DNA of 15,779 nt. Origin: Bacteroidales bacterium. GTDB lineage: Bacteria; Bacteroidota; Bacteroidia; Bacteroidales; VadinHA17. Positions within the stretch are counted from its first letter, which is position 1. Each line of letters opens with the position of its first letter. The translations under genes were made by a program, and so were the position numbers. Positions 1-6,563 of the stretch are shown in pieces. Where the stretch lies: contig DOZA01000401.1 of the NCBI GenBank assembly GCA_003518245.1, forward strand, positions 1 to 15,779. The letters are read 5' to 3'. The notes beneath the pieces are model-generated. The model saw only the letters and a list, made by a program, of their open reading frames with translations, searched no databases and was not told the origin of the DNA.

Positions 1-1
1 C

Positions 2-946
2 AGGGAATTTGAAGCATCCCTTATTCCCATACTTATATTATTACTGTTTTTAATGTATGCTATAAAGCTACTTCCCTCATTTATTTTTACACGCCTGTTT
101 GGATTAAGAAAAGCACTGTCAGGGGGAGTATTGCTCTCCACCAGGCTAAGTCTTATTATAGCTGCTTCTGCTATAGGCCTCGAACTTGGAGTTATTACTC
201 CCGGGATTAATTCAATATTTATAATTATGGCTGTCATATCCTGCATCATGTCACCAATGTTATATAATATCTTAAATATCAGTATTGAGACACCACCTGA
301 CAGGACCATAATTGTGGGAGGCAGCAGCAAAGGGGTATTGCTTGCCCGCCGCCTGAAAATGCATGAAAAGACTTCACTGATTATTGAAAATGATATGGAA
401 AGATACAAAGACCTCCTTTCAAAAGGGTTTAACTTAATTCTTTCTGATGGCCTTGATCCGGGTACTTATAAGAAAATAAATATCGACCCCTGTAACTGGA
501 TTTTCGTTGATTCGGGTTCAGATGATACTAATATTAAGATCTGTAATATGCTTAGCAAAGAGCTGAATCATGAAAGAGTAATTTCAGTAGCCAACTACCT
601 CAGCCTGGAGCGTAAATTCAAGAAACTTGATATTGTAACGGTTGACACTACAAGGGTTATCGCTACAACAGTAGAAAATCTTATTGTCAGGCCAACAACG
701 TATCATACCCTTGTTGACAGCTTCGAAAACTTCAGTATTGAAGAAATAATGATCACCAGGCCTGAAATGGATGGAGAGCAGTTAAAGAATATCTTATTCC
801 ATAAAGATGCCATACTGATAATGGTAAAAAGAGACAATACCCTCTTTGTACCCAAGGGTGAAACCTACCTGAGAAAAGGTGACATACTGAATATCCTGGG
901 TACAGGTACTGCCCTTGGCCTTGCCCGGCAAACGTTTACATCTTAA
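2..946 (+). CDS. Cation/proton antiporter (CPA2 family) with C-terminal TrkA-N and TrkA-C domains, 5' partial
   Basis: The reading frame is open from base 2 to the stop at 946, so the start lies upstream of the window; the first ATG at 53 is internal. Up to about base 290 it encodes the last hydrophobic helices of an exchanger domain, including the glycine-rich run LSLIIAASAIGLELGVI typical of the end of Na+/H+ exchanger domains. A nucleotide-binding Rossmann-like TrkA-N domain follows (about 304-690), opening with RTIIVGGSSKG, a variant of the GxGxxG loop, and with acidic IIEND at the end of the second strand. A TrkA-C-like domain closes the protein (about 740-930, ending LRKGDILNILGTG). The family exchanges K+ or Na+ for H+ across the inner membrane, gated by nucleotide on the cytosolic domains. 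Ion specificity cannot be read from this part. The family call is firm; the N-terminal transport core is not visible. Confidence 0.85.
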   Translation, partial: REFEASLIPILILLLFLMYAIKLLPSFIFTRLFGLRKALSGGVLLSTRLSLIIAASAIGLELGVITPGINSIFIIMAVISCIMSPMLYNILNISIETPPDRTIIVGGSSKGVLLARRLKMHEKTSLIIENDMERYKDLLSKGFNLILSDGLDPGTYKKINIDPCNWIFVDSGSDDTNIKICNMLSKELNHERVISVANYLSLERKFKKLDIVTVDTTRVIATTVENLIVRPTTYHTLVDSFENFSIEEIMITRPEMDGEQLKNILFHKDAILIMVKRDNTLFVPKGETYLRKGDILNILGTGTALGLARQTFTS

Positions 947-1011
947 GTGATCAACGATATTAATACTCAAATAATCCAATATTCCATTCAAAACTTTTAC
1001 AACCTTTACTA

Positions 1012-1019
1012 TACCTTTG
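1012..1019 (+). promoter_or_regulatory. Bacteroidota -7 promoter element (TACCTTTG) for the sigma factor operon
   Basis: TACCTTTG matches the Bacteroidota primary-sigma -7 consensus TAnnTTTG exactly and ends 20 bases before the ATG at 1040. I see no clear TTG/TTTG -33 element at the usual distance. Its position after the possible GTG start at 947 supports translation starting at 1040. Confidence 0.6.
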
Positions 1020-1039
1020 CGTCACTCAAGTGTAAGCTT

Positions 1040-1588
1040 ATGGATAACACCGTAAATAATACAGGACGAATAATAAAACAGTGTACAGAGGGAGATATTA
1101 AAGCCCAGTTCATACTATACAAGATGTACTCAAAGGCAATGTATAATATTGCTATAAGAATATTAAACAATAAGATGGATACTGAAGACATATTACAGGA
1201 ATCATTCATCACCGCTTTCGGAAGGCTTGGTGAACTTAATAGTGAAAAAGCCCTGGGCAGCTGGCTCAAGAGAATAGTGATAAATAACTGCATCTCACAT
1301 ATACGTAGTAACAGGATAAATTTTGAGGATATAGAGGATTATAAATTTGAAAGTGGTGATGATTATTATGAAATTGACGATTCTGTAGATCCTACAATTA
1401 TCCATAAAGCGATTAAAGAATTACCTGACGGCTGCAGGACAGTGCTTGTATTACATTCACTTGAAAACTATAAACATCGTGAGATAGCCGAAATGCTTGA
1501 AATAAGTGAATCAACAAGCAAAACACAGTACAGGAGAGCCCTTATATTATTAAATAAGAAGCTAAAACATAAAATATATGTCAACTGA
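1040..1588 (+). CDS. ECF-type RNA polymerase sigma-70 factor
   Basis: This is a 182-residue protein if it starts at the ATG at 1040. An upstream GTG at 947 stays in frame but would place the -7 element inside the gene, and the added 31 residues do not resemble a sigma factor. Region 2 spans about residues 24-92 and includes DTEDILQESFITAF, the typical -10 recognition and core-binding helix. Region 4 spans about 122-178 and carries the helix-turn-helix HREIAEMLEISESTSKTQYRRA that reads the -35-type element. The length is normal for an ECF factor. There is no extra N- or C-terminal domain. The gene overlaps the next by 11 bases, and that neighbour is a membrane protein of anti-sigma type, so this factor is probably held at the membrane until a signal arrives. 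Its targets are unknown; autoregulation of this operon would be normal for the family. Confidence 0.92.
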   Translation: MDNTVNNTGRIIKQCTEGDIKAQFILYKMYSKAMYNIAIRILNNKMDTEDILQESFITAFGRLGELNSEKALGSWLKRIVINNCISHIRSNRINFEDIEDYKFESGDDYYEIDDSVDPTIIHKAIKELPDGCRTVLVLHSLENYKHREIAEMLEISESTSKTQYRRALILLNKKLKHKIYVN

Positions 1589-2141
1589 TCTTGAAAAATA
1601 TCTGAAGGAGAACAGGAAGAAACTCGATGTTGAAACGCCTGATGATAAGTCTATCTGGGAGAGTATACGCATCAATATTAAAAATGACAGGAGCATAGAT
1701 CAACAGGACAGGGGAAAAATTATTCTTATGCGTTTAAGAAATATCGCTGCAATAGTTCTTATAGCACTGCTGGCCGGCTATGTGATAAGTGATATTGTAA
1801 CTGATCTGACTCTTAACAGGAGAATAACACTTGCCCGTATTGACGGCCAGCTGGGCGCAAAGGAAAAAGAATATATAAAGCTTATCAGGTATAAAAAACA
1901 GGAAATAGGTTCATTCGAAGAGATAGATAATATAATAATAAAGGAATTACTGGAAGAAGTTGACAATCTTGATACAATCTATAATACTGTAATGGATGAC
2001 ATGAATAAAAATGGCTATAATGAAAAAATGGTAAATACAATATTCGACACTTATGAGAAAAAAATACGAATTCTCGAACTAATAATAATGGAAACTAATA
2101 AACCCGAAAATAATGAAACCGATAAGAAGATTGCATTATAG
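1578..2141 (+). CDS. Probable membrane anti-sigma factor
   Basis: This is a 187-residue protein with a charged cytosolic N-terminus (1-53), one transmembrane segment at about 54-72 (RNIAAIVLIALLAGYVISDI), and a C-terminal helical, acidic periplasmic part of about 115 residues. The tail, with FDTYEKKIRILELIIMET, is like the C-terminal helix of many small Bacteroidota anti-sigma proteins. It shows no classic zinc-binding HxxxCxxC motif, so the assignment rests on topology, size and its place directly behind an ECF sigma gene. The two genes overlap by 11 bases, which suggests translational coupling and matched amounts. It overlaps the following gene by 29 bases. The role inferred is to bind and silence the sigma factor at the inner membrane. 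No sequence motif proves it. Confidence 0.72.
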   Translation: MSTDLEKYLKENRKKLDVETPDDKSIWESIRINIKNDRSIDQQDRGKIILMRLRNIAAIVLIALLAGYVISDIVTDLTLNRRITLARIDGQLGAKEKEYIKLIRYKKQEIGSFEEIDNIIIKELLEEVDNLDTIYNTVMDDMNKNGYNEKMVNTIFDTYEKKIRILELIIMETNKPENNETDKKIAL

Positions 2142-3429
2142 TATTATCCTGATTAGTACCTTTTTCCTGGCAACAGGATTGACACATGGACAGGATTATG
2201 AAAAAACATTTAAATGGTCTTTCGATGCAAATAATGATGTGCAGGTTTTTCTTGGCAATTATGACAGCGACCTGGAGATAAGAACATGGGATAAACAGGA
2301 GATTGAGCTTCATATGATTATTGATGCTGAAATAAGGAAAGAGGAAGATGCACGCAAGATTGATGATTACATAACAGGTATGGAGTTCGAAAACTCACCT
2401 GAAACGATAAGGCTGGATACCAGGTTCTGGAAAAGTATCACAAGCATCATGGGATTCACAACCATGAAACTTAAGAATAATGAAAGTGTCAGGATAAAAC
2501 GATTCAATATGGAATGTAAGCTCTGGATCCCTGAAAATGCCAGTCTTGAACTTAGTTCCAAATATTCGGAAATAAATATGGAAGATATAGGCGGAGAGCT
2601 TGAGATGGACCTTTATAATGATGACCTTTTTGCCGGATCGGTTGGTGGCAAGGCTACAATAAAAGCCAAGTACAGTGAGATGAACTTTACAAGTATGAAA
2701 AATATCATTGCTGATCTGTACAGCTGCGAATTAGAGACCGCTGATGCCGGTGATATAAAAATAACCACTAAATATTCAGATATACAGCCCGGTGATGTTG
2801 GAATACTCAATATTGAAAGTTATGAAGACGACCTGATTTTTGGTAATTGCGGCGATATCAGATTTATTGCAAAATACAGTGATCTGGAAGCCGGGAGAGC
2901 AGGGAAACTTGTTGCCAAGACCTATGAAGGTGAGCTTAAAATAGAGGAAATAACCGATGGAAGGATAGAATCTAAATATACTGATTACCAGATAAACAAA
3001 GCTGGTATAATAAATATAATCTCCTTCTACGAGGGAGGCCTTGAATCAGAGAAGCTCATATCTCTTGATATTCAAGAAACAAAATATGCAAAGTATTCAT
3101 TTGAAGAACTTGATAATGAGCTTAATATTGTTAGTGCTTATGAAGATGAAATATCTGTTGGCAGGCTGGGTACCGGATTAAAGAAACTTAATATAGACGG
3201 CAGATATCTGGATATTGAGCTGGGCCTTGCTTTCAACTATGACTGCAGGCTGAAAGCCAGTATAAAATACCCTGATCTTAATATTGATGATGATATTTTC
3301 AAAACAAAAATACATATCAAAGAGGGCAGCGATCTTGAATATGAAGGGATAAAAGGGACAGAAAAAGAAGGAATGCCTGAATTTATAATATCAGGCTACG
3401 AGGTTAACCTCAGCATCAGTGAGTACTAG
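2113..3429 (+). CDS. Secreted DUF4097-like tandem-repeat protein (probable beta-solenoid)
   Basis: This is a 438-residue protein with an N-terminal signal peptide (about 1-26, basic KPIRR, then IILISTFFLATGL, cut near HGQ). The mature part has an N-terminal region (28-140) followed by a regular repeat. KYSD/E-type motifs stand at residues 150, 186, 220, 254 and 288, with weaker copies near 327, 364 (RYLD) and 385 (KYPD), at a period of about 34 residues. Between them, about 17 residues on, lie YxDDL/YEGEL-type motifs at 168, 203, 237, 271, 306, 343 and 376. Alternating short beta-strands with turns fit a beta-solenoid like the DUF4097 'putative adhesin' families. The start is fixed by the signal peptide, because the next in-frame Met is residue 68. 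It is the last gene of the sigma/anti-sigma operon, overlapping by 29 bases, and so may be its sensed or effector surface component. Its biochemical function is unknown. Confidence 0.75.
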   Translation: MKPIRRLHYSIILISTFFLATGLTHGQDYEKTFKWSFDANNDVQVFLGNYDSDLEIRTWDKQEIELHMIIDAEIRKEEDARKIDDYITGMEFENSPETIRLDTRFWKSITSIMGFTTMKLKNNESVRIKRFNMECKLWIPENASLELSSKYSEINMEDIGGELEMDLYNDDLFAGSVGGKATIKAKYSEMNFTSMKNIIADLYSCELETADAGDIKITTKYSDIQPGDVGILNIESYEDDLIFGNCGDIRFIAKYSDLEAGRAGKLVAKTYEGELKIEEITDGRIESKYTDYQINKAGIINIISFYEGGLESEKLISLDIQETKYAKYSFEELDNELNIVSAYEDEISVGRLGTGLKKLNIDGRYLDIELGLAFNYDCRLKASIKYPDLNIDDDIFKTKIHIKEGSDLEYEGIKGTEKEGMPEFIISGYEVNLSISEY

Positions 3430-3438
3430 TGATTGTTG

Positions 3439-3478
3439 AACCGGGTATTTTATCGCAACAAACTCACCCTGCCCGGTT
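3439..3478. terminator. Bidirectional hairpin terminator between convergent operons
   Basis: AACCGGG (3439-3445) pairs perfectly with CCCGGTT (3472-3478). The stem extends by a U-G and an A-U pair (3446-3447 with 3470-3471), giving about nine pairs around a 22-base loop. It sits in the 56-base gap between the plus-strand operon ending at 3429 and the minus-strand operon ending at 3486. The U tracts are weak, so efficiency is uncertain. A further outer pairing of TTGAA-type sequence (3434-3440 with 3493-3499) is possible. Confidence 0.55.
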
Positions 3479-3485
3479 TAACCCT

Positions 3486-4187
3486 TTAACGATTCAACAG
3501 TTCAACCGTAAGTATATATCCCTTCCCTTTAAGTGTTTTTATCTGAACAGAAGGATCTTCTGAAAAATATTTCCGAATCTTACGGATATAAACATCCAGG
3601 TTGCGTGAATTGAAGAAGGAATCATCTCCCCAGACAGCCATCAGTAGATCTTTCCTGTTAACAATAGTCTCCTTATTTGCTACAAGGACAGACAGTATTT
3701 CGGTGTCACGGTTTGTAAGTTTAAGTATCCGTGATTTACAATGCATTTCATACTTCGACGGAAAGAAGGTATAGACTCCAAGATTTATCCCTGCCATGTC
3801 TGGTTTATTATTAACCGTTCCATTAGTTATCTTCAGCTGGTTTTCAATACGTGCTACAAGTTCCTCAAGGCTGAAAGGCTTCCTTATATAATCTGTACCA
3901 CCTGAATCAAAACCTTTCAGAACATCCATTGTTTCGCTTTTCGCCGTAAGGAATATAAGTGGCATCGCCGGGTACAGACCCTTGATATTCCTGGCAAGGG
4001 TATAACCGTCAACATTGGGCAGCATTATATCAACAACACAAATATCAGGCTTGTATTTTTCAAGTATATGTATTACCCCTCCCCCCTCTTTTAGCCAGTA
4101 AATATCATATCCTTCTTTTTCAAGTGTATCCCTGACTATCTTGCCAAGGAATTCTTCATCTTCAATATATAATATTCGTGTTTTCAA
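3486..4187 (-). CDS. OmpR/PhoB-family response regulator (RprY-like)
   Basis: This is a 233-residue two-domain transcription regulator. The receiver domain (about 3-118) has the acidic pocket E9-D10, the phosphoacceptor Asp53 in VVDIMLPNVDGYTL, Thr81 in FLTAKSE and Lys103 in IRKPFSLEEL. The C-terminal winged helix-turn-helix (about 137-228) contains LTNRDTEILSVL, the recognition helix region NSRNLDVYIRKIRKYF and the wing LKGKGYIL. All residues needed for phosphotransfer are present, so it should be active. Its start overlaps the end of the sensor kinase gene by 4 bases, so the two are cotranscribed and coupled. Architecture and operon order resemble the Bacteroides RprX/RprY pair, but orthology is not shown. 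The divergent GLPGLI/outer-membrane pair is a plausible target, by position only. Confidence 0.93.
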   Translation of the reverse strand: MKTRILYIEDEEFLGKIVRDTLEKEGYDIYWLKEGGGVIHILEKYKPDICVVDIMLPNVDGYTLARNIKGLYPAMPLIFLTAKSETMDVLKGFDSGGTDYIRKPFSLEELVARIENQLKITNGTVNNKPDMAGINLGVYTFFPSKYEMHCKSRILKLTNRDTEILSVLVANKETIVNRKDLLMAVWGDDSFFNSRNLDVYIRKIRKYFSEDPSVQIKTLKGKGYILTVELLNR

Positions 4188-5653
4188 TGCTTCTCAAACG
4201 GTATCTTTATTGTAAAAGTACAACCTGGATCATTATTCTTAATTTCTATGCTTCCCTGATGCATTTTCACTATAAGCTGTGCAAAACTTAAACCGAGTCC
4301 ATATCCTTTAACATTATGCAAATCCCTGCTGGGCACCCTGAAAAATTTATCGAATACCCTCTGCCTGTATTCCTCGGGTATCCCGGGGCCATTATCAGTT
4401 ACTCTTATAATCGTGTATTTCTCATCTGCCGATAATGTTATCTTTATTTCAGGATTACCATTACCATATTTAAGGCTATTATCCAAAAGGTTAATAATAA
4501 CACCCTGGAGGTATAAAGGATCACTCCTGATAATCATTTCACCAGGATGATCATAACTGATTCTTGCCTGTACCGCTTCAATACGTGCTTGTAATGATTT
4601 TACAGCATCATCAATAAGGTTAACTATGTTTACATCTTCAAACCGTAATATCTCATAATCTTCCTCTATTATGGAATGATCAAGCACTTTTGAGATTAGA
4701 AGTTCCAGCCTTTTTATCTCTTTGCCTGCCATCTCAAGATACTCTGATGTTTTCCCGTTTTTATATCCTTCTGAATCATATTTCTTTAATGCTTCTATTG
4801 CAATCTTAACTGTTGATACCGGCGTTTTCAATTCATGTGATATATTGCTAATAAAATTATTACGCATATCATTCAGTCTTATCTGTTTTCTTATACTGTA
4901 ATATGCAAGCAGAAAAGCAAGTGAACTGACCAGAACCATAATAAATGAAAAGATGATCTGAGGCAATATCTCTCTCATCAGTAATGAATTTGACTTTTTT
5001 ATTACTACTGGTGGTAAGGAACCTGTCCAGTCTTTCATTATAATAGCCCTGTGATTTACAGTAATGCTGTCTGATTCAGCCCATACAGGTTTTATATTCA
5101 GCCTGTTTTGCTGTAAACGCTTTTTATAATCACGTATGAATATCATAGAATCAGGACCTTTACCTATTGCTGCAATCAAACCGTTTTTATGTGAAATGGT
5201 GTCAGCTGACTTCTCAATTATCAATCTAAGACTTCTCAGGAGAATACTATCTCTGGTATTTGCAATTTCCATTTGTGAATCATTTCCAACTGAATCTATA
5301 TTTTCGCTTATTCTTAACCTGAAAATTTTATCACTCTTTGTCCCGAGACTGTCACTGTTTATTATGGTGGTAAATAATGTTTTTGAATCAGTCTTTATTA
5401 TTTGTCCTGTATGGTTTCTGTTACCGTAGAATACTCTGTTTTCACCGAGGCTGGGTTCTATAAGGTATTCAATTAATAATGAATCGACAGCATCATTGTA
5501 AGATTCTTTATAATATCCGTAAAGTTCTTTCGTGAGATTAGACTTTTCTTTTTGGTACTGACTCCTCACCCAGTACAGGGAAAACCCGATAATCATTATC
5601 TCACTGATAATCATCAACAGGGCAATCCACTTATTTCTACCACTTAACTTCAT
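4184..5653 (-). CDS. Membrane sensor histidine kinase (RprX-like)
   Basis: This is a 489-residue kinase. It has a transmembrane helix at about 9-28, a periplasmic sensor region of roughly 200 residues (30-228) with no family I recognise, and a second transmembrane helix at about 230-252. There is little or no HAMP linker. The dimerisation/phosphoacceptor domain follows, with His273 in NFISNISHELKTPVSTVK, then a GHKL ATPase domain: N box from Asn388 (NLLDNSLKYG), G1 box DNGPGIP (420-426), F box around 434-438 and G2 box GYGLGL (450-455). All catalytic motifs are intact. It is the first gene of a two-gene minus-strand operon with its response regulator. The signal sensed is unknown. The sensor region is rich in Ser, Asp and Ile and lacks cysteines. 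Confidence 0.94.
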   Translation of the reverse strand: MKLSGRNKWIALLMIISEIMIIGFSLYWVRSQYQKEKSNLTKELYGYYKESYNDAVDSLLIEYLIEPSLGENRVFYGNRNHTGQIIKTDSKTLFTTIINSDSLGTKSDKIFRLRISENIDSVGNDSQMEIANTRDSILLRSLRLIIEKSADTISHKNGLIAAIGKGPDSMIFIRDYKKRLQQNRLNIKPVWAESDSITVNHRAIIMKDWTGSLPPVVIKKSNSLLMREILPQIIFSFIMVLVSSLAFLLAYYSIRKQIRLNDMRNNFISNISHELKTPVSTVKIAIEALKKYDSEGYKNGKTSEYLEMAGKEIKRLELLISKVLDHSIIEEDYEILRFEDVNIVNLIDDAVKSLQARIEAVQARISYDHPGEMIIRSDPLYLQGVIINLLDNSLKYGNGNPEIKITLSADEKYTIIRVTDNGPGIPEEYRQRVFDKFFRVPSRDLHNVKGYGLGLSFAQLIVKMHQGSIEIKNNDPGCTFTIKIPFEKH

Positions 5654-5666
5654 GTTGTTTCACTAA

Positions 5667-5674
5667 CAAAGATA
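5667..5674 (-). promoter_or_regulatory. Possible -7 promoter element (TATCTTTG, minus strand) for the kinase/regulator operon
   Basis: Read on the minus strand, these bases are TATCTTTG, an exact TAnnTTTG match, 13 bases upstream of the kinase ATG at 5653. The leader would be only a few bases long. The nearest TTG upstream is at 15-base spacing, shorter than usual. The call is therefore tentative. Confidence 0.35.
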
Positions 5675-5791
5675 AGATGTGGCAGTATACAATCATCAGC
5701 TATTAACCTTAATTAACTTTAATTTGCAGAGTCTTAACCTTATCTCTTGTATTAAGTTGTTATTTTTACTCATCATTTTAAACATCCTCAG

Positions 5792-6559
5792 ATGAAAAAA
5801 CAAGTAATTACCCTAGCTTTAATACTGATTTTCAATATCGTTTCCTTTGGCCAGCAATCACTTACCGGCTCTGTTATTTATGAAGAAACCACCCGGCTGG
5901 ATATTAAAATTGATGGAGAAATGGCTACTATGATAAAAGATCTGCCAAAAGAAAAAAAATCAGAAAAAATACTCTGGTTCAGCCCCCATGCAAGCCTCTA
6001 TGATAAATATATAAAAGAGGATGAAAGCGCTGCTAATAGTGGTTACTGGGTTTCTGAAAATAATATGAAAATAGTTATTTCAGAGCCGGTTAACACGGTA
6101 TTTGTTGACCTGAAAAAGAAGAAGATGATTGAACAAAAGGAGTTTATGACCCGTATGTTCCTGATAACGGGTGATCTGCCTGAGAAAGAATGGAAAATTA
6201 CCGGTCATCAGGAAATGATACTTGATCATCAATGTATTGAAGCAACACATACTGATACAAGCGGTATGGTAACCTGTGTATGGTTCACACCATCAATTGA
6301 TATTCCTGCAGGCCCCGGTGAATATTGTAATCTGCCCGGACTGGTAATGAAAGTGGATATTGATAATGGCAAACGCATATTTGAAGCCAGAAAAATCAGT
6401 TTCGATAACCCGGGTCAGGATGTTTTCAAGAAACCGGGTAAAGGGAAAAAAGTATCGCGCGAAGAATTTGATACAATTGTCGCCGAAAAGTTGAAAGAGA
6501 TGGGGGTTGAGAAAGGTAATGCCAAAAGTGGCACCGTTGTAATCAAAATCAGGAAGTAA
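5792..6559 (+). CDS. GLPGLI family secreted protein
   Basis: This is a 255-residue protein with a signal peptide (MKKQVITLALILIFNIVSFG, cut before QQ). The mature part is mainly beta-strand with the family hallmark near 180-185 (YCNLPGLVMKVD), here NLPGLV instead of GLPGLI, following VWFTPSIDIPAGPGEY. Cysteines at 148, 162 and 179 are a notable feature for a periplasmic protein. The C-terminus (219-241, VSREEFDTIVAEKLKEMG) is a charged helix seen in one branch of the family. GLPGLI proteins are periplasmic or surface proteins of unknown biochemical role. They very often lie directly before a TonB-dependent receptor-like barrel, exactly as here with a 4-base gap. Co-function with that barrel, perhaps in binding or maturation of a ligand, is inferred. 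The gene is divergent from the sensor kinase, 138 bases away. Confidence 0.88.
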   Translation: MKKQVITLALILIFNIVSFGQQSLTGSVIYEETTRLDIKIDGEMATMIKDLPKEKKSEKILWFSPHASLYDKYIKEDESAANSGYWVSENNMKIVISEPVNTVFVDLKKKKMIEQKEFMTRMFLITGDLPEKEWKITGHQEMILDHQCIEATHTDTSGMVTCVWFTPSIDIPAGPGEYCNLPGLVMKVDIDNGKRIFEARKISFDNPGQDVFKKPGKGKKVSREEFDTIVAEKLKEMGVEKGNAKSGTVVIKIRK

Positions 6560-6563
6560 AAAT

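Noticed and set aside
2560..3330. DNA-level tandem repeat or CRISPR-like array
   Set aside because: The periodicity is at protein level only; the DNA copies are too diverged and there are no identical repeats with spacers.
5700..5791. Promoter for the GLPGLI operon
   Set aside because: The nearest -7-like sequence (TATTTTTA at 5761) lacks the final G and has no TTG at suitable spacing.
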